DNA of 64,000 nt, taken from the NCBI GenBank assembly GCA_964418125.1, contig CAYQKY010000007.1:1-64000 (forward strand), given 5' to 3'. The notes beneath the pieces are model-generated. The model made no database searches and was not told the DNA's origin. It saw only the letters and a program-made list of their open reading frames with translations. Within the stretch, counting starts at the first letter, position 1. Each line of letters begins with the position of its first letter. The DNA is from JACJXW01 sp964418125. Its GTDB lineage: Bacteria > Bacteroidota > Bacteroidia > Chitinophagales > Saprospiraceae. Positions 16,248 through 23,347 of the stretch are shown here, in pieces. Made by a program: the position numbers and the translations under genes.

Positions 16248-18295
16248 TTCACCAAAACCTCATCGATGAATATCCAGCACTTCCCTCCCGGGTTGGGGTG
16301 CCAGTCCGGGTTTTTCAGGCGGCTGACCGCCTCCACCTTCAGGTATCTTGCGGGCTGAGCATCAAAGGCTATGCGGAAGTATTCCATATCCGGCGCTGAT
16401 CCCGGCTCCTCGCCGGGAAGGCCCACCTCTCCGGCGAGGCGGTAATCCCTGCCATCTTCAGAGATCCAGGCCTTTAGCTTGCGCGGAAAGAAGATCCAGC
16501 TGGCGGGGGCGGAAAGGGCGCTGACCACCACTTCGCTCACCTCCTCTTCCTGCTCCAGCTCCAGCGTAGCCGTCATGTGCATTCCTTCATAACCGAGCCA
16601 GTTGCCATCGGTAAATACTGCTGTTCCCTTCTCCAGGTCGATCAGGCTGGCGGCGCCTTTGCCTTTGTATTTTTCGGCGGGCGGTTGGGTAAGAGTTGCC
16701 CTTTTTGCCTTTATTCCCGCCCGGAAGAAGGTTTTCTCCACGGGTGGGCTGTTCTCCCAACCGGTTTTATGGGTGTACGCTTTCAGCAGCGCCGATTCCC
16801 GGATCACTACGGAATCGGTATATAATGTGGAGCAACTATCCGGCTCCGAACCGTCCAGCGTGTAGTAGATGGAGGCATTCCGGAAATTGGTGGCCAGGTA
16901 GGCCACCACCGAATCGACAAACAGCTCGCTCCCGGCTGTGATCAGCGGCGGGTTTAGTTTAGACTCCCCGAATATGTCTTCATTCACCTGATGCTGGATC
17001 TCCAGCAGAGGGCGCGCCTCCTGCAGGCGGTTGGCCCCTTCCGCGCTTATGGCCGACTGCCAGGTGTACAGGTGCTGAAGGGCGGGGAAGGCCACCAGGA
17101 AATCGATGGAAGCATCACTGGCCTGTGTCCCATATATATTGAGCGATTCCAGATATTTCAGCTCCGCCAGTTGGCGGATGGTGTTGTCACCGGCCATGGT
17201 CTTCTGCAGCTGCAGCTTATTGAGGTTGGGGAACCGGGCGAGGAGGCCAGCGAATTCGTCCGAATAATTGCTATGGGAGAGGTCCAGTTCCACTATGTTT
17301 TTGCGGATCTTTTTCAGCTTGTTCAGTATGTATTTGTCCAGCTCCTGATGATTAGACAGGTTTGCGATCAGCAGCGGGCTTCCTTCCGCCACGGGATAAA
17401 CCCGCAGGCCGCCTGCATTCAGTTTTTCCAGGGTTCCCAAATCGACGGCCTTGGCGCGAATGGCGGCCAGGTTGGCGCTGGATGTGGTATATTTATCCAA
17501 TATGGCCCGGACGGAATCCCGCCCCTCCATATCCCGAACGATGCAATCCAGGCAGGCGCCGTTCTGTATCCACCACTCCAACAGTTTCACTTCCTCTGCA
17601 CTGAGCTGTTTTTTCCCTTTGGGGGGCATGTGTTTTTTCTCGCTCTCCGGAAGGTGTATCCTTTTCAGCAAGCTGCTTTCCAGTGGGTGTTCCGCGTTGA
17701 AAACAGGGCCGTTCTTACCACCGGCAATCAACCCTTCGCGTGTAGTCATAACGAGTTCTCCCTTTGCTTTGGAGGGGTTGTGGCAACCGTTGCACTTTTC
17801 CTCCAGAACAGGAGAAATAACGGTTTCAAAAGCATTGGCCGCTTGGATATCGGCCACTACTATCGCGCCATCTTCCGGCCTGGAGAAAAGATAATCCGCT
17901 CCGTGGGTGAGGCTCCCGCCGTAGTGCCCGGTTAGCGCCAGTAAGGCAGTAGCCGACAGCAGTAAAGGTGTATACCACCGGGTAAGGCTTTCGAACCTGC
18001 GGGAATGAGCCAGGTACAGCGCTACCGAAACACCTGCCATCGCTATCCCCAGCCATTTGTGCCGGGCCAGCAGAGCATCGTCGTAACCTCCTTCCTCCGA
18101 AAGCTGCAAGCCGGTCACAGCGGAGGCCACGGCAAATAAGGCTCCCGCCAGTAAAGCCAGCCCGATCGCCGAATTCAGGGTATCGTCCTTTTTCCACCGC
18201 TTCAGGGCTTCCAGGAGAAAAGCAAAGAGCAGAATGCCGATCGGCAGGTGTACCAGAAGCGGATGCAGGCGGCCGGGGTTTATAAATAAATCCAT
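16244..18295 (-). CDS. DUF2231 membrane protein with c-type haem, LRR-like, chitobiase-type and discoidin domains
   Basis: A 683-residue mosaic. Residues 1-125 contain four membrane segments of the DUF2231 type (HPLLVHLPIGILLF). A cytochrome c site CNGCH is at 168-172, with HMPPKGKKQLS supplying a likely distal methionine (PSCyt1-like). Then a leucine-rich-repeat-like stretch (NIVELDLSHSNYSDEFAGLL), a chitobiase C-terminal-type strand set (IYYTLDGSEPDSCSTLY) and a discoidin-like C-terminal domain. It probably anchors haem in the inner membrane with a sugar-binding tail in the periplasm and could pass electrons to the respiratory chain; this is inference. It follows the DUF1501 gene by 103 bp of repeat DNA. 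The stop codon lies inside the right arm of a MITE-like repeat. Confidence 0.8.
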   Translation of the reverse strand: MDLFINPGRLHPLLVHLPIGILLFAFLLEALKRWKKDDTLNSAIGLALLAGALFAVASAVTGLQLSEEGGYDDALLARHKWLGIAMAGVSVALYLAHSRRFESLTRWYTPLLLSATALLALTGHYGGSLTHGADYLFSRPEDGAIVVADIQAANAFETVISPVLEEKCNGCHNPSKAKGELVMTTREGLIAGGKNGPVFNAEHPLESSLLKRIHLPESEKKHMPPKGKKQLSAEEVKLLEWWIQNGACLDCIVRDMEGRDSVRAILDKYTTSSANLAAIRAKAVDLGTLEKLNAGGLRVYPVAEGSPLLIANLSNHQELDKYILNKLKKIRKNIVELDLSHSNYSDEFAGLLARFPNLNKLQLQKTMAGDNTIRQLAELKYLESLNIYGTQASDASIDFLVAFPALQHLYTWQSAISAEGANRLQEARPLLEIQHQVNEDIFGESKLNPPLITAGSELFVDSVVAYLATNFRNASIYYTLDGSEPDSCSTLYTDSVVIRESALLKAYTHKTGWENSPPVEKTFFRAGIKAKRATLTQPPAEKYKGKGAASLIDLEKGTAVFTDGNWLGYEGMHMTATLELEQEEEVSEVVVSALSAPASWIFFPRKLKAWISEDGRDYRLAGEVGLPGEEPGSAPDMEYFRIAFDAQPARYLKVEAVSRLKNPDWHPNPGGKCWIFIDEVLVN

Positions 18296-18398
18296 TTATG
18301 ATTTATGATTTATGATTTATAATTTTTGATTTTTGATTTGTCCACCTCCGAAGAAAATCGCACATCAAAAATTCCTGGAACCAAATGCAGACAGCTTC
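18296..18398. repeat. TTTATGA/TTTTTGA tandem repeats with ATCGCACATCAAAAAT module
   Basis: The segment begins with tandem ATTTATG units, then AATTTTTGATTTTTGATTTG (18321-18340) and ATCGCACATCAAAAAT (18357-18372). The last two modules also occur at 12885-12952, again directly at a gene boundary. Confidence 0.6.
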
Positions 18399-19880
18399 TT
18401 ATGCCAAAATATCCTTAACCAACTCCCCTTCCACGTCCGTCAGCCGGAAGCGCCGCCCCTGGTATTTATAGGTGAGCCGTTCGTGGTCGATGCCCAGGAG
18501 GTGTAGAATGGTCGCCTGAAAGTCGTGCACATGCACCGGCTTGTCCACAATATTGTACCCGAACTCGTCGGTTTCGCCGTACACCAGGCCCGGTTTGATG
18601 CCGCCGCCCGCCATCCAGATGGTAAAGCAGCGGGGGTGGTGGTCGCGCCCGTAGTTGGTGTCGGTCAGGATGCCCTGGGAGTAATTGGTGCGCCCGAATT
18701 CGCCGCCCCAGATGATGAGCGTATCCTCCAGCATCCCCCTTTGTTTAAGGTCCATCACAAGGGCCGCCGAGGCCTGGTCCACGTCCTTAGCCTGCTTGCT
18801 GATGGCTACCGGCAGGTCGAAGTGCTGATCCCAGCCCATGTGGTAGAGCTGAATGAAGCGCACGCCCTTCTCGGCCAGGCGGCGGGCCAGGATACAGTTG
18901 GCGGCAAAGGTGCCCGGGGTCATGGCATCCGGCCCGTACATCTGATAGGTGTAATCGGGTTCGTCTTCAATATTCATCACCTCCGGGACGGAGGTTTGCA
19001 TGCGGTAGGCCATCTCGTACTGGGCAATACGGCTCCGGATCTCGGGGTCGCCGTAATCATCGTACTGCATAGCATTGAGCTCCGAGAGTTTATCCAGCAT
19101 ATTTCTCCTTTGCGCCCTCGTCAGCCCCTCCGGGTCGTTGAGGTACAGAACGGGGTCCTGGGCAGCGCGGAACTGCACGCCCTGGTGCAGGGAGTGAAGG
19201 AAGCCGTTGCCCCACAGCCGGGAGTACAGGGGCTGCCCGGCAGGCCTGCCGGTGCCGCGCGAAAGGAGGACACAGAAAGCCGGAAGGTTTTCATTCGAAC
19301 TGCCCAGGCCGTAGCTCAGCCAGGAGCCCATGCTGGGCCGGCCGGGCTGCTGGGAGCCTGTTTGAAAAAAGGTGATGGCCGGGTCGTGGTTGATCGCCTC
19401 CGTATACATGGACTTGACGATGCAAAGCTCATCCACGATCTTCGACGTGTAGGGCAATATGTCGCTGGCCCAGGCGCCGCTCTGGCCATACTGCTGAAAC
19501 CCGAACTGAGAACCCACCAGCGGGAAAGCGTCCTGCCCGGAAGTCATGGTCGTAAGGCGCTGGCCGGCGCGGATCGACTCAGGGAGGCCCTCTCCCCTCC
19601 TTTCATTCAGCAACGGCTTGTAATCGAACAACTCCAGCTGGGAAGGGCCGCCGCTCTGGAACAGGTAAATGACCCTCTTGGCTTTCGCCGGGTGGTGCAG
19701 CGCTTCCAGAGCCCCTGTGAGCCCTCCGGTTTCTTCCACCAGAAGGCCGCTTTCATCCTTCCGGAAAAAGCTGTATCCCAGAATAGAAGACAGGGCGGCC
19801 ACGCCGATGCCCAGCGCCGATTTGGATAAAAAGGCCCGGCGGTTGAGGTGTAAGGCTCTATCCTCGAATATCTTGTTCAT
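18399..19880 (-). CDS. DUF1501 family protein (Tat-exported)
   Basis: A 493-residue exported protein of the DUF1501 family, related in fold to alkaline phosphatase/sulfatase enzymes and typical of Planctomycetota and some Bacteroidota. The N-terminus carries a Tat motif (NRRAFLSKSALGIGVAAL). Family landmarks are RVIYLFQSGGPSQLELFDYK, AFPLVGSQFGF, LIIWGGEFGRT and GRDHHPRCFTIWMAGGG. The precise activity is unknown; genes of this family pair with DUF1549/DUF1553 cytochromes, as here, where that gene ends 175 bp upstream. The gap has CACTAAGGC repeats. The protein probably acts in the periplasm together with its cytochrome partner. Confidence 0.9.
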   Translation of the reverse strand: MNKIFEDRALHLNRRAFLSKSALGIGVAALSSILGYSFFRKDESGLLVEETGGLTGALEALHHPAKAKRVIYLFQSGGPSQLELFDYKPLLNERRGEGLPESIRAGQRLTTMTSGQDAFPLVGSQFGFQQYGQSGAWASDILPYTSKIVDELCIVKSMYTEAINHDPAITFFQTGSQQPGRPSMGSWLSYGLGSSNENLPAFCVLLSRGTGRPAGQPLYSRLWGNGFLHSLHQGVQFRAAQDPVLYLNDPEGLTRAQRRNMLDKLSELNAMQYDDYGDPEIRSRIAQYEMAYRMQTSVPEVMNIEDEPDYTYQMYGPDAMTPGTFAANCILARRLAEKGVRFIQLYHMGWDQHFDLPVAISKQAKDVDQASAALVMDLKQRGMLEDTLIIWGGEFGRTNYSQGILTDTNYGRDHHPRCFTIWMAGGGIKPGLVYGETDEFGYNIVDKPVHVHDFQATILHLLGIDHERLTYKYQGRRFRLTDVEGELVKDILA

Positions 19881-20055
19881 AGTCAGTTATTTGTATGGTG
19901 CTTGGCTTCCAAATTCACACTGCTGTACAAGGCTCTTTTTATAGCCACTAAGGCACGAAAACACTAAGGCGGCACAAAGCCTTAGGAACCGGCTGGTAAT
20001 AACTTTCCTATTTGGGCCGAAGACGAATCCCGAATTCTCGAATCACGACTTACCC
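19881..20055. repeat. CACTAAGGC repeats and shared CGAATCCCGAAT motif
   Basis: CACTAAGGC appears at 19947-19955 and 19962-19970, with GCCTTAG in inverse orientation at 19979-19985. CGAATCCCGAAT at 20024-20035 is the reverse complement of part of the tandem unit at 13751-13790. No gene is seen in the gap. Confidence 0.5.
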
Positions 20056-22407
20056 TCACCCCCTTGTCACCGCCTCATCCAGGTTTAAGATGGCATTGGC
20101 CACGACGGCGTAGGCCGCCAGTTCGGCCGGAGGCATTTTCGTCTGTAAGGTGTACTCTCCCACTTTGAGGTACTGCCCGGCGCTTTCCGGCTGTTCCGCG
20201 AACCGCGATCGTTCCTCTTCGAAATACTGGACGAGAAGTTCCAGCTCTTCCTTTTCCGGCGGCCGGGAGGTAGCCAGGCGGAACATGAAGGCGACCCGCT
20301 CAGCAGCCTCACTCCCCGCCTGATCGATTGCCTGGTGAGCGAGCATACGAGCCGCCTCTACAACCTGCGGGTCGTTGAGCAACACCAGCGCCTGGAGGGG
20401 CGTATTGGTCTCCTGCCGCTTCACGGTGCACAGGTCGCGGGAAGGCGCATCGAAAGTCATCATGCTGGGCGGCGGCACAGTCCGCTTCCAGAAGGTGTAA
20501 AGGCTCCGCCGGTAAAGCTTATCGCCTTTATCCTGAACGTATTTCGCCGTACTGCCCCCTCCCCCGCCGGTCGTTTCTTCCCAGATGCCTGCCGGTTGAT
20601 AGGGTTTCACGCTGGGCCCTCCCACTTCCTCATTGAGTAGGCTGCTGATCTTCAGGGCCTGGTCTCTGAGCATTTCGGCTGTCAGCCGGCGCCGGGGCGC
20701 CCGGGCCAGCCAGCGGTTGTCGGGGTCCGCCTCCAGGAGTTCATCCGATACGGCAGCCGATTGCTGGTAGGTGGAGGAGAGCACCATGTATTTGAGCATG
20801 GCCCGGGTATCCCATCCCAGTTCCCGGTACTTGATGGCCAGGAAATCCAGGAGCCCGGGGTGTGTCGGCAGCGCCCCCTGGTTTCCAAAATCATAAGAAG
20901 TAGCCACGATCCCTGTACCGAAGAGCTGCTGCCACAGGCGGTTGACGGCCACTCTTGCCGTCAGGGGGTTCTTCTCGTCGAATAGCCACCGGGCAAGCCC
21001 CAGGCGGTCTTTTGGCAGCTTTTCGTCCATGGGGAGAATATGCCGGGGAGTGGCGGGAAACACCTCTTCCCCCGGCTGGTCATATTGCCCGCGCCGGAGA
21101 ACGAACGTCTTCCGGGGGGTGTCCATCTCCCGCATCACCATCAGCGGAATGGCCGGCATGGAATCCAGGTTATTGATGAACTGTGCCGTTTCTTCGATCT
21201 CTTCTTTGGTAAGCGTTATATATGGCTCCGGAATGATGTCCGGCCTTTCCATCAGCCCTTTTTCCGGGATGTTATTGAAAAAGCTGAACAGGCTGTAATA
21301 GTCCTTCTGGCTGATGGGGTCGTACTTATGGTCATGGCAACGGGCGCACTCCAGGGTAAGCCCAAGGAAGGCGGTAGCGAAAGTCTGGGCCCGGTCCGCC
21401 ACGTATTCCGTTCGGTATTCTTCATCGATCACGCCCCCTTCGGCGGTGATCTTGTGGTTGCGGTTGAATCCCGTGGCGATAACCTGCTCCAGGGTGGCCT
21501 CCGGCAACAGGTCGCCGGCCAGCTGCCAGGTGACAAACTCATCATAGGGCATATTTCGGTTATAAGCATGGATCACCCAGTCTCGCCACGGCCACATGAT
21601 GCGCTCGAAATCATCCTGGTAGCCGTGGGTGTCGGCATAGCGCGCCAGGTCCATCCACTCCAGCGCCATTCGTTCTGCATAGGCATCGGAGGCCAGAAGG
21701 CGGCCAACCACTTTTTCGAAAGCATCAGGATCGGAATCATTGACAAAAGCTTCGATCTCAGCAATGGTGGGCGGCAGGCCGGTAAGGCCGAAACTCACCC
21801 GGCGGATGAGCTTTTCCCTGGTTTCCCGGCCGGAAGGGGTAAGGCCCAGGCTTTCCAGTTTGGCGAGAATGAAATGGTCGATCTCATTATTGGGCCAGGC
21901 GGTATCCTTCACCTTCGGGATCTCCGGTTTCACCGGTGGTATGAATGCCCAGTGTTCTTTCCATTCCGCGCCCTGTTCGACCCATTTCTTCAGGATGGCC
22001 TTCTCGTATTCACTCAGAACGAGGTTGGATTCCGGAGGAGGCATCCTGTCGTTCTCATCCCCAGCATATATCCGTTGTATGAGGGTACTGTTTTCCGGGT
22101 CCCCGGGAATGATGGCGTACCTGTCGCCGTGTTCTCCCAAAGCAGCGAAGGCCAAAGCCTTATCGTGCAGGGCCAGCCCTCCTTCCCGGACTTTTTCGTC
22201 CGGCCCGTGGCACTTAAAACAACGGTCGGACAGGATGGGCTTGACGTGGAAATTGAAATCTACTTTTTCGGGTACGGCCTGGGCGGGGGCCGCCGGCGCA
22301 CCGGTTCCGTGCCGGGCTTCAACAACTTTTTCCGGCGCCAGGAACTTCACCGCCGCCAACAGGCAGGCGAATACTACAACCAGTAATATCAGTCGCTTTG
22401 TCCTCAT
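20056..22407 (-). CDS. PSCyt1-DUF1549-DUF1553 cytochrome-domain protein
   Basis: A 783-residue exported protein with the Planctomycete-type domain order: signal or anchor (about 1-25), PSCyt1 haem domain (CFKCH at 63-67, DRMPPPESNLVLS as distal ligand region), DUF1549 (about 160-380, DHFILAKLESLGLTPSG, WMDLARYADTHGYQDD, and a second CxxCH, CARCHDHKYDP, near 355) and DUF1553 (about 480-740, DRLGLARWLFDEKNPLTARV, NRLWQQLFGTGIV). The family is abundant in polysaccharide loci of Planctomycetota and seen in Bacteroidota; function is unproven but redox chemistry on sugars is widely suspected. It begins 4 bp after the ROK stop codon, so it is translated from the same transcript as GH92 and ROK. Confidence 0.92.
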   Translation of the reverse strand: MRTKRLILLVVVFACLLAAVKFLAPEKVVEARHGTGAPAAPAQAVPEKVDFNFHVKPILSDRCFKCHGPDEKVREGGLALHDKALAFAALGEHGDRYAIIPGDPENSTLIQRIYAGDENDRMPPPESNLVLSEYEKAILKKWVEQGAEWKEHWAFIPPVKPEIPKVKDTAWPNNEIDHFILAKLESLGLTPSGRETREKLIRRVSFGLTGLPPTIAEIEAFVNDSDPDAFEKVVGRLLASDAYAERMALEWMDLARYADTHGYQDDFERIMWPWRDWVIHAYNRNMPYDEFVTWQLAGDLLPEATLEQVIATGFNRNHKITAEGGVIDEEYRTEYVADRAQTFATAFLGLTLECARCHDHKYDPISQKDYYSLFSFFNNIPEKGLMERPDIIPEPYITLTKEEIEETAQFINNLDSMPAIPLMVMREMDTPRKTFVLRRGQYDQPGEEVFPATPRHILPMDEKLPKDRLGLARWLFDEKNPLTARVAVNRLWQQLFGTGIVATSYDFGNQGALPTHPGLLDFLAIKYRELGWDTRAMLKYMVLSSTYQQSAAVSDELLEADPDNRWLARAPRRRLTAEMLRDQALKISSLLNEEVGGPSVKPYQPAGIWEETTGGGGGSTAKYVQDKGDKLYRRSLYTFWKRTVPPPSMMTFDAPSRDLCTVKRQETNTPLQALVLLNDPQVVEAARMLAHQAIDQAGSEAAERVAFMFRLATSRPPEKEELELLVQYFEEERSRFAEQPESAGQYLKVGEYTLQTKMPPAELAAYAVVANAILNLDEAVTRG

Positions 22408-22411
22408 AAAG

Positions 22412-23347
22412 TTACAGTTCAGGCAAGTCTTCTTTAACTTGTTCCCAGAAGGCTGCTTCGAACAGGCGGGCGCTGCCGATCAGGGCTGCATCTTCCATCA
22501 GGGTGGAAACCGCCAGGCGGGTGGAAATGCCATTTTCCCGGAGCACGGACTCCAGCGCCCCTCCGAACAATGGATAAGCGTGGGCGATATTGCCGCCGAT
22601 CACCAGAATATCCGCCGGGAATTTTTTCAGCCAGGGCACGAAAAATTCACCCAGGTTTTGGCCGAAAAGCCGGAAAAGTTTCCGGGCCGCTCCTTCCTCT
22701 TTAGCGGCTTCTGCAATCTCCTTAACCCCCGCTGCCTTTTCTTCCGTCAGCTTTTCGTATTCCCGGACAAACCAGCGGGTCGAAAAGTAATCATCGGCAA
22801 TTCCGTCCTCATAAGGCAGGTGCCAGAAACACCCCTGCGGCGCCACATCCTCCCGGTTCACCACCGGAAGGCCATCCTCGATATAGGCAGAACCGAAGCC
22901 GGTGCCCAGGGTAATGGCCACTACCTTAGCACACCCTTTTGCTTCTCCGAGCCAGGAAACACCTACGGCGAAGGAAGTGGCGTCATTCATAAAGCGGAGC
23001 GGCAGGCCCGGATCCGACAGGAAGGCGGGAAGCTCCTGCTTTACATTCACAAGGTAAAGCGCCTCGTATTTGTCATTGCCCTCAAACAGCGCCAACCCTG
23101 TTTTATAATTGAACGGGCCCGGCATGGCAAAGCCGATGCCGGCCAGCCGGGAAACATCAATCTTTGCGATGGTTTGGTTCAACGCCTGCGCCCAGGTTTG
23201 GAAGATAACCTCCTTGGATGCTTTATTATTCACTTTAACATAGGCGCGGGAAGCCTCGATGATGTTCCCTGCCCGGGTATCGATAGCGGCGCTGAGAATA
23301 TGGCCGCCGCCAATATCGGCGCCAATGGTGATGTGCTTGTCAGTCAT
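22412..23347 (-). CDS. ROK-family sugar kinase-like protein
   Basis: A 311-residue ROK-fold protein. The phosphate-1 motif is HITIGADIGGGHI, the likely catalytic aspartate is in FMNDATSFAVG, and VAITLGTGFGSAYIEDG is the phosphate-2/hinge region. The ROK zinc signature CxCGxxGCxE is absent; the equivalent region reads VAPQGCFWHLPYEDG. There is no DNA-binding domain, so a cytoplasmic kinase for mannose or another hexose is likelier than a repressor. An in-frame start at 23527 would lie deep inside the GH92 gene; ATG 23347 overlaps the GH92 stop by 8 bp, a typical coupled start. The stop is 4 bp before the DUF1553 gene. Confidence 0.8.
   Translation of the reverse strand: MTDKHITIGADIGGGHILSAAIDTRAGNIIEASRAYVKVNNKASKEVIFQTWAQALNQTIAKIDVSRLAGIGFAMPGPFNYKTGLALFEGNDKYEALYLVNVKQELPAFLSDPGLPLRFMNDATSFAVGVSWLGEAKGCAKVVAITLGTGFGSAYIEDGLPVVNREDVAPQGCFWHLPYEDGIADDYFSTRWFVREYEKLTEEKAAGVKEIAEAAKEEGAARKLFRLFGQNLGEFFVPWLKKFPADILVIGGNIAHAYPLFGGALESVLRENGISTRLAVSTLMEDAALIGSARLFEAAFWEQVKEDLPEL

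Noticed and set aside
13742..20050. A CRISPR array, suggested by repeated short units
   Set aside because: Units occur only two or three times, are adjacent or at scattered gene boundaries, and there are no regular spacers or cas genes.
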